A stretch of 5,522 nt of DNA from Candidatus Puniceispirillum sp. (lineage in GTDB: Bacteria; Pseudomonadota; Alphaproteobacteria; Puniceispirillales; Puniceispirillaceae): the NCBI GenBank assembly GCA_016780525.1, contig JADHLR010000109.1:1-5522 (forward strand), read 5' to 3'. Below the pieces are notes generated by a model. It searched no databases, was not told the origin of the DNA, and saw nothing but the letters and a program-made list of their open reading frames with translations. This document shows positions 1-5,522 of the stretch, piece after piece (positions within the stretch are counted from its first letter, which is position 1; each line of letters begins with the position of its first letter). Made by a program: the position numbers and the translations under genes.

Positions 1-310
1 CAGTATCGCCAGAACAACAATCACAAGACCACTCTCAAAGCCAAGAGCCGTCATTGCCCGGCTCAATGCCATAAATCTTGGCATCAAGCTCATTCCTGAA
101 TTTTGCAATATCGGCGAAATGCATCAGCCCGGCAGCCGCATTTTTGGCGTTGGTAGCAAGCGTATATTTTGCGCCCTCGAGGTTTTCCCGCACCGTGTCA
201 ACGCTGCCAGCGTAGCGATAAGCGGCAATATCCCCCTCCATGCGTAGCTTAACACAATAAAGCATCGCCCTATTGTTCGATTTTACCGTTTCACAGCCGG
301 GCTGTTTCAT
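1..310 (-). pseudogene. Remnant of choline/glycine-betaine ABC transporter: binding-protein fragment fused out of frame to permease fragment
   Basis: Read on the minus strand, positions 310 to 38 encode 91 residues before a TGA at 37-35. The middle and end (MEGDIAAYRYAGSVDTV, ENLEGAKYTLATN, FADIAKF, KIYGIEPGNDG) closely resemble the central part of ProX/ChoX-type periplasmic substrate-binding proteins, which bind choline or glycine betaine for an ABC importer. An intact family member is about 300 residues with a signal peptide, and both the N-terminal part and the C-terminal half are missing here. The first ~30 residues seem to be a degraded version of the family's region before the ME-D motif, where conserved residues are lost. 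From about position 45 to the left edge another frame reads LGFESGLVIVVLAIL, which resembles the C-terminal part of the partner permease (ProW/ChoW). This order (binding protein, then permease) matches the usual operon, so an internal deletion probably joined the two. The call as a non-functional remnant is an inference; a chimeric assembly is the main alternative. Confidence 0.72.
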
Positions 311-341
311 GTCAGACTAGAGCCGGTTTTGGAGATATTTT

Positions 342-485
342 ATGGCTATACAACCTTTCGGTCAGAAGCAGCTTGGTAAAATTTTGCTGGGTGTGTCGGT
401 GTTTTTTGTTCTGCTATTTGCGGTTACCTTGATCGTGTATTGGGTCAATGACCCGGACATGTTCAACCCGGTCTTTGGCAGCTAA
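342..485 (+). CDS. Small single-span membrane protein, 47 residues, unknown function
   Basis: ATG at 342 to TAA at 483-485 encodes 47 residues. A GGAG at 331-334 lies 7 bases before the ATG, a good ribosome binding site. Residues 1-13 are polar with two lysines (MAIQPFGQKQLGK). Residues 14-35 are a continuous hydrophobic stretch (ILLGVSVFFVLL and onward) long enough for one transmembrane helix. The tail VNDPDMFNPVFGS is short and polar. The lysines before the helix suggest N-inside, C-outside topology. I do not recognise the family. Start, Shine-Dalgarno and clean membrane profile support a real gene despite its size. It follows the transporter remnant divergently, with only 31 bases between them, so its promoter either sits in the remnant or is very compact. 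The next gene begins 32 bases after its stop. Confidence 0.6.
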   Translation: MAIQPFGQKQLGKILLGVSVFFVLLFAVTLIVYWVNDPDMFNPVFGS

Positions 486-517
486 AGACCCGGTACATCT
501 CATAGGCGCTGCAATTC

Positions 518-721
518 ATGTCACACGATGATTATGACATTCACGAGGTCATCGAAATGGCCTTGTCTGATCATACCAGCTTTAAGCAAATTGAAAGCCT
601 GTACGGTTTGAAAGAAAAAGATGTCAAAAGATTGATGCGTCAAAATCTGAAGCCGGGCAGCTATGCCGCCTGGCGGCGCCGGGTACGCGCCTTTTCCGAC
701 CGGCGTGCCCATTATAAATAG
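518..721 (+). CDS. DUF2805 / TIGR03643 family protein
   Basis: This gene encodes 67 residues. It has the layout of the DUF2805 (TIGR03643) family: an N-terminal IHEVIEMALSDHTSFKQIE helix (residues 8-26), a second helix LKEKDVKRLMRQ (31-42), and the signature LKPGSYAAWRRRV (44-56) followed by a basic tail. Family members are typically 70-100 residues with exactly this pattern, so the length is normal to slightly short. The helix-turn-helix-like arrangement and the basic C-terminus would suit nucleic-acid binding, but that is inference; I know of no established function. No strong Shine-Dalgarno precedes the ATG at 518, so translation may depend on the 47-residue gene upstream. The next gene starts 14 bases after the stop, which suggests co-transcription. 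Confidence 0.82.
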   Translation: MSHDDYDIHEVIEMALSDHTSFKQIESLYGLKEKDVKRLMRQNLKPGSYAAWRRRVRAFSDRRAHYK

Positions 722-735
722 ATTAACCACAGCAA

Positions 736-1107
736 GTGACGAGAAAAAGGCCAGAGCGTATTGTGACCGAGGACGAGCTATTATCCGTTATTGAGACAGA
801 TTACCGAAACCGTCACATGTACTGGATCGAAAGACGTCTGAATAAAAGACTGGAAAAATGGTTTCGCAAAACCGATGAGGTCGAAATTACTGATCTGCTC
901 GCCGCCAGACAGGTCAACGATCTGCATATTGAGGTGTTTTCATTTTATAATAAAGCCGATTATGAGCCGGTCACCAAACTAACCCCGGAAGCCTATCAAA
1001 ACTGGATTTCAACAGTCGTTACCGGCTGGGCTGTGCGTAAATCTGTCTCAGTCTGGTCAAAAATCAAAATGGCGAGTAGACAGCAAAAAAATAATGCGAT
1101 TAGATGA
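736..1107 (+). CDS. Hypothetical basic protein, 123 residues, GTG start
   Basis: I do not recognise this family. The frame opens after a TAA at 724-726, and GTG at 736 is the first possible start. No good Shine-Dalgarno is visible before it, so coupling to the DUF2805 gene 14 bases upstream is likely. Later in-frame starts exist, for example GTG at 763 and ATG at 817. The protein is soluble, rich in Arg, Lys, Glu and Trp/Tyr. An N-terminal helical part is seen at residues 12-45 (EDELLSVIE, then HMYWIERRLNKRLEKWF). A middle part follows with EITDLLAARQVNDLHIEVFSFYNKADYE. The C-terminal segment LTPEAYQNWISTVVTGWAVRKSV (82-104) may be amphipathic. There is no signal peptide, transmembrane helix or obvious catalytic motif. 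Absence of internal stops over 124 codons, good codon texture and tight packing support it as real. Confidence 0.6.
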   Translation: MTRKRPERIVTEDELLSVIETDYRNRHMYWIERRLNKRLEKWFRKTDEVEITDLLAARQVNDLHIEVFSFYNKADYEPVTKLTPEAYQNWISTVVTGWAVRKSVSVWSKIKMASRQQKNNAIR

Positions 1108-1239
1108 GGTTAAGCGGCGGTTTTTCCGGCCGTAGACAGGCGCCGTGGCAGCAACAACCGGCGCAGTGAATATCTAAAATAACATTGCCAGCCCAAATAG
1201 AATACACAGCCGGCATCATTTACAGCAGGAGGCGCGCCA
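1108..1239 (+). promoter_or_regulatory. Spacer before the sulfur genes; probable promoter region, no clear boxes
   Basis: These 132 bases carry no gene that I can support and separate the small-gene cluster from the cupin gene. A promoter is expected here because the next gene begins a new functional block. The AT-rich part is 1167-1206, including TAAAAT at 1175-1180 and TAGAAT at 1198-1203, which could serve as -10 elements. Neither has a good -35 at the right distance: TTGCCA at 1185-1190 is only 7 bases before TAGAAT. The only stem-like sequence, at 1115-1132, is short and interrupted. The region call rests on context more than on motifs. Confidence 0.3.
1227..1232 (+). promoter_or_regulatory. 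Strong Shine-Dalgarno of the cupin gene
   Basis: AGGAGG lies 7 bases before the ATG at 1240. It is the strongest ribosome binding site in the window and fixes the start of the cupin gene. The following genes in this block have weak or no Shine-Dalgarno, so the cupin is probably the best-translated gene of the unit. Confidence 0.85.
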
Positions 1240-1752
1240 ATGAACAAGGTGCTATCGGATCTATCACAAACATGCCGCAAATTGCTGATCGAGAACCCCG
1301 GCCCGGAAGGTCGCAAGCTCGTGGCGACGCATTTGCAGCACTTGTTGCGCGACGCAGACGCCGCCAAAACTCTAGTGCCGGTCACCGCTGGCGAACGCGA
1401 TTTGCTGTATCAGGATCCGGAACTTGGCTTTTGTATTCTGGCACATAACTTTGCCGGCCCCAAAACAACACCGCCGCATGATCATGGACCATCCTGGGCG
1501 ATTTATGCACAGGTGCGCGGTGAAACCGAAATGAGCGAATTTGACCTTGTGCAAGCGGCCAGCGAAGACACCCCCGGCAAAGTGAAACTCAGCAAAACCT
1601 ATCAGATGCGCACCGGCGATGCGCATGTCTATGAACAAGGCGTGTTGCACGCGCCAACACGCACCGCCCCAACCAGCCTGTTGCGTATCGAAGGCACTGA
1701 TATGTCACAGGTCAAACGCCTAAAATATGAATTAAACCGGGATATGAATTAA
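1240..1752 (+). CDS. Cupin-fold protein, cysteine/thiol dioxygenase type
   Basis: The 170-residue protein has the layout of the cysteine-dioxygenase-like cupins (double-stranded beta helix, non-heme iron). Cupin motif 1 is seen as PPHDHGPSWAIYAQVRGE (residues 78-95), with His80 and His82 as the likely first two metal ligands. Cupin motif 2 is HVYEQGVLHAP (129-139), with His137 as the third. This three-histidine arrangement is what bacterial cysteine or 3-mercaptopropionate dioxygenases use to add O2 to a thiol and form a sulfinate. Bacterial family members are about 180-210 residues, so this one is slightly short. There is no signal peptide, so it should act in the cytoplasm. The rhodanese gene 37 bases downstream supports a role in thiol or sulfane-sulfur metabolism, since this pairing recurs in proteobacteria. 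The substrate cannot be read from the sequence, and other cupin oxygenases remain possible. Confidence 0.78.
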   Translation: MNKVLSDLSQTCRKLLIENPGPEGRKLVATHLQHLLRDADAAKTLVPVTAGERDLLYQDPELGFCILAHNFAGPKTTPPHDHGPSWAIYAQVRGETEMSEFDLVQAASEDTPGKVKLSKTYQMRTGDAHVYEQGVLHAPTRTAPTSLLRIEGTDMSQVKRLKYELNRDMN

Positions 1753-1789
1753 GTTAAGTGCAAAACCGCTGGCAAGATCAGGCCCTGAA

Positions 1790-3316
1790 ATGACCGTTAC
1801 CGTTTTTACACAGCTCTATGATCAAGCCGCGCCATTCTGCCTGATCGATTGCCGCGAGCGCCGTGACTATGTGCATGGTCACTGGTTTGGCAGCACCAAT
1901 ATCCCGCTCTCGATTCTGCCAACCCGCCTGCCCTTTTTATGCCCGGATTTTGGCTTTCCAATCCATTATCTGGATTGGGGTGATACCGCCAGCTCCGTTG
2001 CCCTCGCCTATATGCGGGATATGGGCTATCACAACATCACCTCGCATAAAACAGCGGCGCCAACAGAGCCGATGACCGGCTTTGTGCAGGGGGAATATGT
2101 CTGGTCAAAAGCATTTGGCGAAATTGTTTCGCATCTGCCCGGTATTTTAGAGGTGACACCGCAACAATATCTGGCAGACCACCCCGACGCACAGCTTGTC
2201 GATGTCAGACCAGCCGGGGAATATAATAGATTTACCCTGCCCAGCTCAAAAAATTTACCGAACAGCCTGCTGCTGGCCAATATGGATGCATTGCGGCGTC
2301 ACGATACAACGGTTTTATTGCATTGTGCCGGGCGGACACGTTCAATCATTGGCGCACACACATTACAGGCGGCCGGATATGAGGGGGATTTTGCTATTTT
2401 TCGGGGCGGCACACAGGCTTGGGAGCTTGATGGCTTTACCCGCGAGCATGGCTCTACCCATAATATAGCAGCACCCACCGAATCAATTGAATCTGTTGCC
2501 AATTTTCTCGACCGCTGGCAGATTCGGGCGACCACGATCCGGCCGGCTGACCTTGATGCGTTTATCGGGTCACACCGCGATCACTTGCTGTTTGATGTGT
2601 CTGATGACGCCGCCAATGGCGATCTTCTGGCGCAGCGGGTGATCAAAATATCAGGGACAAATCTGGTGCAACAAACGGATCGGTCAATCGCCAGATATCA
2701 TGTGCCGATTATTCTGTTTGATACCGCATCAGGCTGCCGCGCCGCATTTGCCGCCTATTGGCTGTCACGGATGGGGTTTGCGGTGGAAATTGCCATCATT
2801 GCCGCAGATAGTTTTGCCGCCGCGCCGCAGCACCCCACCGACCCGATCAGCGCCAAGGAAAACCCGATCCCAAAATGGCTGGCCAGCGGCACGCACATTC
2901 TGGATTTTCGCCTGTCTAAAGACTATGCAACAGCTCATATCGCGACCAGCAAATGGGAAAATATCACAACTATTATAGACCAACAGCCAGCGCATCAGCC
3001 GGTCGGCATTATCACCACATGCGCGGCAACCGGAAACATGATCGCCGATATTCTGACCAAAAATGGGTGGCAGATTGACGCCATAGCTGTATGGGCAGAT
3101 CATGCCATCGAAGCAAATTTACAGTCAACTGCGGCGTCAATCAGCGATACAGGCGACAGCCCCATTGACCAGAGCGCATTATTCGCTGGCCGGCATTTTG
3201 GTGTATTAAAAGATGCGCAGGATTATTTGGATTGGGAGGAAGATCTGCCCGGTTTGATACCCGCAACAATCAAAACCATCTGGCAAGACAGATTACAGCC
3301 GAAAACCAACGACTGA
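1790..3316 (+). CDS. Four-domain rhodanese-like sulfurtransferase with one catalytic cysteine
   Basis: The 508 residues contain four rhodanese-like domains: roughly 5-90, 122-218, 248-345 and 360-440. Each opens with the typical acidic strand motif: LIDCRE (18-23), LVDVRP (136-141), LFDVSD (267-272) and ILDFRL (370-375). The active-site loop is intact only in domain 2, as CAGRTRS with Cys179. At the equivalent place the others have, by my alignment, Asp62, Thr312 and Thr410, so they cannot form the persulfide the usual way. The linker SKAFGEIV (106-113) is typical of multi-domain rhodaneses encoded beside cysteine-dioxygenase-like cupins. Rhodaneses carry sulfane sulfur from donors such as thiosulfate or persulfides to thiol acceptors. 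There is no signal peptide, so a cytoplasmic location is likely. The ATG at 1790 lacks a strong Shine-Dalgarno. Translation may be helped by the cupin gene 37 bases upstream, presumably in the same operon. Confidence is high for the domains, moderate for the reaction. Confidence 0.85.
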   Translation: MTVTVFTQLYDQAAPFCLIDCRERRDYVHGHWFGSTNIPLSILPTRLPFLCPDFGFPIHYLDWGDTASSVALAYMRDMGYHNITSHKTAAPTEPMTGFVQGEYVWSKAFGEIVSHLPGILEVTPQQYLADHPDAQLVDVRPAGEYNRFTLPSSKNLPNSLLLANMDALRRHDTTVLLHCAGRTRSIIGAHTLQAAGYEGDFAIFRGGTQAWELDGFTREHGSTHNIAAPTESIESVANFLDRWQIRATTIRPADLDAFIGSHRDHLLFDVSDDAANGDLLAQRVIKISGTNLVQQTDRSIARYHVPIILFDTASGCRAAFAAYWLSRMGFAVEIAIIAADSFAAAPQHPTDPISAKENPIPKWLASGTHILDFRLSKDYATAHIATSKWENITTIIDQQPAHQPVGIITTCAATGNMIADILTKNGWQIDAIAVWADHAIEANLQSTAASISDTGDSPIDQSALFAGRHFGVLKDAQDYLDWEEDLPGLIPATIKTIWQDRLQPKTND

Positions 3317-3422
3317 TTTTTCACCAGTAAATCGGCATAGCGGCATAGCGGCATATCGCCATTCTGCCACGGCGACATTTACCGATTGCAGGAGCGCTCT
3401 TGGCTGTAATAGTGTTTTGCGT
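3317..3422 (+). other. Intergenic spacer with 8-bp tandem repeat and displaced Shine-Dalgarno
   Basis: This spacer between the rhodanese gene and the BT1-type transporter begins with a short T run after the stop codon, but no stem precedes it, so I do not call a terminator. It holds a small tandem repeat (3333-3356) and an AGGAG at 3390-3394. No convincing -35/-10 pair is visible. The transporter could be read through from the rhodanese gene or have its own promoter here. Confidence 0.4.
3333..3356 (+). repeat. Three tandem copies of an 8-bp unit (CGGCATAG)
   Basis: CGGCATAG occurs at 3333-3340 and 3341-3348, then CGGCATAT at 3349-3356, with one mismatch. A further degenerate unit, CGCCATTC, follows at 3357-3364. 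The unit length is not a multiple of three and it lies outside any gene, so copy number could change without harming a protein. It may be a simple slippage repeat or a binding-site array; nothing in the sequence decides between them. Confidence 0.85.
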
Positions 3423-3426
3423 ATGA
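3390..3426 (+). promoter_or_regulatory. Shine-Dalgarno with possible eight-codon leader ORF overlapping the transporter start
   Basis: AGGAG at 3390-3394 is 5 bases before a TTG at 3400. From that TTG an eight-codon frame reads MAVIVFCV and stops with TGA at 3424-3426. This stop overlaps the ATG at 3423 of the transporter as ATGA, the classic arrangement for translational coupling. The same AGGAG is 22 bases from the TTG at 3417 and 28 bases from ATG 3423, too far for direct use. The leader could also be chance, or the trace of a small frameshift at the true N-terminus. Confidence 0.3.
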
Positions 3427-5024
3427 TAGCAGCGATCCAGCGCATAGTGATGAGTGTGACCGAATTGCCCCGGCAGTTTCGCTGGAGCTATGTGCCGCCC
3501 CTGATGGTCTATCTGGCGGCTGGCATTTCCGGCCTGACCGCTATTGTCGGCACGTTTTTTATCAAAGACTATCTGAATTTATCCGCCGCCTTTCTGGCCA
3601 GTCTCGGATTTTGGGTGGGGTTGCCATGGGCGTTAAAAATGCCACTTGGGCATCTTGTCGATCTGATTTGGAAACATAAAAATTATCTGGTGTATCTGGG
3701 CGCTGCGGTGATCGCCGCCAGCTTGCTGATCATGTATGGGCTGATCATGCATACCGCCGACATGGCGGACATTCTGCCGGTTGAGAGCTGGTATGTGTTG
3801 AGCGCTATTCTGGCACCTGTCGGGTTTGTATTGCAGGATGTTGTTGCCGATGCGATGACCGTCGAAGCGGTACCAGCGCTGGACGAAACAGGCGTCCCCT
3901 TTAGTGACGCGGCGATGAAGAATATGCATATCACAATGCAGACATTGGGCCGCTTTGCGATCATTGGCGGCACCGTTTTAGTGGCGCTTGCCAATGTTAT
4001 TTTATTTGATGGTGCCGACCGATTGGGGGAATCTGCCCGCATTGAGCTTTACGGTAAGATCTATCTTTATGCCCTTATAATCCCATTATTTTCTGTCATT
4101 GGCGTGATCATAGCCAGCGTCACCAGACAGCAGTCGCTGCACCATAACCCACCAGCCGACGGGCCAGTGGCGGTACATAGTAAACCACAGATAAATTGGA
4201 GCATTTTGCTCGGCAGCCTCGGCTTTGCCATATTTTCGGTTACTCTTGGTGTGACAAATATTGCCTATGCGCAGGAGATTGTTTTTGCCGGCTCGGTCGG
4301 CATTATTTTATTTCTGATGAGCCGCCTTGTTGCTGTTTTGCCAGAACATCAGCGTTTTATGATCATCGGCACGGCTATTATTGTTTTTATGTTTCGGGCG
4401 ATGCCAAGCCCGGGGCCGGGCCTGACCTGGTTTGAGATTGATGAGTTGCTTTTTAACGAGCAATTTTTTTCGGTATTGTCGGTCATTGCATCCGTGCTGA
4501 CATTGATTGGCATCGTGTTGCTGCGGCCGTTTATGGTGCGCAACTCCATGGCCAAAATTATCGTCATATTATCGATTGCGGGTGCGGTATTGTTTTTGCC
4601 AAGTGTCGGCATGTATTATGGCCTGCATCACTGGACAGCCAGCCTGACTGGCGGCATGGTTGACGCCAGATTTATCGCCATCGTCAATACCGCGGTCGAA
4701 TCGCCTCTTGGCCAGGTATCAATGATTCCGTTGCTGGCCTGGATCGCCAAAAACGCCCCGGAAAATATGAAAGCCACATTTTTCGCGGTGTTTGCCTCAT
4801 TTACCAATCTGGCGCTCTCAGCAAGCGCGCTTGGCACGAAATATCTGAATCAGGCCTTCATTGTAACGCGCCAGGTTAAAGATAAGATCACCAATGAAAT
4901 CGTTACCACAGCCGATTATTCAGAGCTTGGTCTGTTATTACTCACTGTGACCGGTATTGCTCTCATTTTACCTATTGGCACCGTTATTATCGTTCAGCAT
5001 AGTCGCTTTTCAACTAACGAGTAA
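3423..5024 (+). CDS. Major facilitator permease, folate-biopterin transporter (BT1) type
   Basis: This is a 533-residue integral membrane protein with about 12 hydrophobic helices. Residue numbers here count from the in-frame TTG at 3417. Features typical of the BT1/FBT branch are: SYVPPLMVYLAAGISGL (24-40) at the first helix; LPWALKMPLGHLVDLIW (69-85) after the second; LQDVVADAMTVE (139-150), matching the family's DVVADA motif; PSPGPGLTWF with DELLF (330-346) before a later helix; and NMKATFFAVFASFTN (450-464) near the end. The family imports folates, pterins or related compounds, but many bacterial members have no known substrate. The start is uncertain: ATG 3423 overlaps a possible leader stop. 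TTG 3417 and ATG 3450 are in frame, and none has its own Shine-Dalgarno. The insert after helix 6 (238-258) is polar, as expected for the central cytoplasmic loop. The substrate is unknown; a link to the upstream sulfur genes rests only on position. Confidence 0.8.
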   Translation: MIAAIQRIVMSVTELPRQFRWSYVPPLMVYLAAGISGLTAIVGTFFIKDYLNLSAAFLASLGFWVGLPWALKMPLGHLVDLIWKHKNYLVYLGAAVIAASLLIMYGLIMHTADMADILPVESWYVLSAILAPVGFVLQDVVADAMTVEAVPALDETGVPFSDAAMKNMHITMQTLGRFAIIGGTVLVALANVILFDGADRLGESARIELYGKIYLYALIIPLFSVIGVIIASVTRQQSLHHNPPADGPVAVHSKPQINWSILLGSLGFAIFSVTLGVTNIAYAQEIVFAGSVGIILFLMSRLVAVLPEHQRFMIIGTAIIVFMFRAMPSPGPGLTWFEIDELLFNEQFFSVLSVIASVLTLIGIVLLRPFMVRNSMAKIIVILSIAGAVLFLPSVGMYYGLHHWTASLTGGMVDARFIAIVNTAVESPLGQVSMIPLLAWIAKNAPENMKATFFAVFASFTNLALSASALGTKYLNQAFIVTRQVKDKITNEIVTTADYSELGLLLLTVTGIALILPIGTVIIVQHSRFSTNE

Positions 5025-5042
5025 CCTTTTAACGAGCTTGTT

Positions 5043-5078
5043 ATGACCCAACCTATCGCTATGACCCGACCTATCGCT
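5043..5078 (+). repeat. 18-bp tandem duplication at the start of the EamA gene
   Basis: Two 18-bp units, 5043-5060 and 5061-5078, differ at a single base (CAA versus CGA). They encode MTQPIA and MTRPIA, and each begins with ATG. A third ATG follows directly at 5079. The duplication keeps the frame and lies before the first transmembrane helix, so it extends the cytoplasmic N-terminus without disturbing the membrane part. Confidence 0.93.
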
Positions 5079-5522
5079 ATGATATGTGTCCTTTGCGGGG
5101 CTAGTCTGATGAGTTTTGTTGGTCTATTGATGCGCCTGCTCGACGACGCGACTGGTTTCCAGATATTGTTCTATCGCTCGCTAAGCCTAACGCTGATGGT
5201 GCTGTTTGTGGTTTGTCTCCGGCGTCGCATCAGTCCGGAAAAATTTATCAAAATGATTGACCGGCATGATCTATGGATGGGGGGCTGGCTGGCGCTTGCC
5301 TTTGCCACATATATTTTTTCAATGCTGCATACATCGGTGGCGTCAACACTACTGATTTTAACGATTGCACCATTTTTGGCAGCCATTATTGCGTGGAGAT
5401 GGATTGGCGAGATACCGCACCCGGTCACCTGGCCAACAATGTGTCTGGCTATTTTTGGTGTTGGTCTGATGGTTTATGACGGCGCCACACTTGGCTATTC
5501 GCTTGGCAATATCACCGCCTTC
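5043..5522 (+). CDS. EamA/DMT-family permease, 5' part only (cut by window edge)
   Basis: From ATG 5043 the frame stays open for 160 codons to the right edge. It shows the first half of a DMT-superfamily EamA permease, normally about 290-300 residues with ten helices. Helix 1 is at about 12-33 (LCGASLMSFVGLLMRLL). The motif GFQILFYRS (38-46) before helix 2 is typical of EamA proteins. Further helices lie at 77-95, 97-118 (SVASTLLILTIAPFLAAII) and 128-145. The family exports or imports small metabolites; the substrate cannot be inferred. Three in-frame ATGs at 5043, 5061 and 5079 come from a tandem repeat. GAG at 5034-5036 is 6 bases before the first, a weak Shine-Dalgarno that favours ATG 5043. 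The gene starts 18 bases after the BT1-type transporter stop, so the two are probably co-transcribed. Confidence 0.82.
   Translation, partial: MTQPIAMTRPIAMICVLCGASLMSFVGLLMRLLDDATGFQILFYRSLSLTLMVLFVVCLRRRISPEKFIKMIDRHDLWMGGWLALAFATYIFSMLHTSVASTLLILTIAPFLAAIIAWRWIGEIPHPVTWPTMCLAIFGVGLMVYDGATLGYSLGNITAF

Noticed and set aside
1115..1132. Stem-like GC-rich sequence around TTTTT after the 123-residue gene, possible terminator
   Set aside because: Only about four outer pairs form, with a G-G mismatch inside, and the T run lies in the loop instead of after the stem.
1185..1203. TTGCCA and TAGAAT as a sigma-70 promoter
   Set aside because: The gap between the two boxes is 7 bases instead of about 17, so they cannot act together as -35 and -10.
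1110..1385. Minus-strand open frame of 91 codons
   Set aside because: It overlaps the well-supported cupin gene and its upstream region, has no recognisable domain and no Shine-Dalgarno; it is a shadow frame.
2765..3103. Minus-strand open frame of 112 codons inside the rhodanese gene
   Set aside because: It is fully antisense to rhodanese domains 3 and 4, its protein resembles no family I know, and the composition is that of a reverse shadow.
3683..4042. Minus-strand open frame of 119 codons inside the BT1-type transporter
   Set aside because: It is antisense to conserved family motifs including DVVADA, and the Ser/Thr/Ala-rich product is typical of a shadow of a hydrophobic gene.
5015..5036. 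TAACGAG direct repeat at the end of the BT1-type gene and in the following spacer
   Set aside because: Two 7-bp copies 8 bases apart are easily due to chance, and there is no sign of an attachment site or insertion.

Overview
The window looks like chromosome of a marine-type alphaproteobacterium, possibly SAR116-like. That placement rests on intermediate GC, closely packed genes and the protein families present, and is an inference, not a demonstrated classification. I see no rRNA, tRNA, CRISPR array or intact mobile element.

Layout. (1) Positions 1-310, minus strand: a decayed remnant of a choline/glycine-betaine ABC transporter. A piece of the substrate-binding protein runs directly, in another reading frame, into a piece of the permease. 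(2) Positions 342-1107, plus strand: three small genes in a row. They encode a 47-residue single-span membrane peptide, a DUF2805/TIGR03643 protein of 67 residues, and an unrecognised basic protein of 123 residues that starts with GTG. (3) Positions 1240-3316, plus strand: a sulfur module of two genes. The first is a cupin-fold protein of the cysteine/thiol-dioxygenase type with a strong Shine-Dalgarno. It is followed after 37 bases by a 508-residue protein built of four rhodanese-like domains, of which only the second keeps the catalytic cysteine. (4) Positions 3423-5024, plus strand: a transporter of the major facilitator superfamily, folate-biopterin transporter (BT1) type. It follows a 100-base spacer that holds a short tandem repeat and an oddly placed Shine-Dalgarno. 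(5) Position 5043 to the right edge, plus strand: the first 160 codons of an EamA/DMT-family permease, whose N-terminus carries an exact-length 18-bp tandem duplication that repeats the start codon.

How the genes may work together. The cupin and the multi-rhodanese protein form a known kind of pairing: thiol oxidation to a sulfinate combined with handling of sulfane sulfur. The two permeases downstream are co-directional and could be read from the same transcript, but nothing in the sequence ties their substrates to sulfur compounds. The three small genes upstream have no clear link to the sulfur genes. A 132-base gap separates them.

I did not find a convincingly new system. The points most worth a second look are the choX-choW fusion scar, the loss of the active-site cysteine in three of four rhodanese domains, the repeated start codon of the EamA gene, and the Shine-Dalgarno that fits an eight-codon leader rather than the BT1-family transporter itself.
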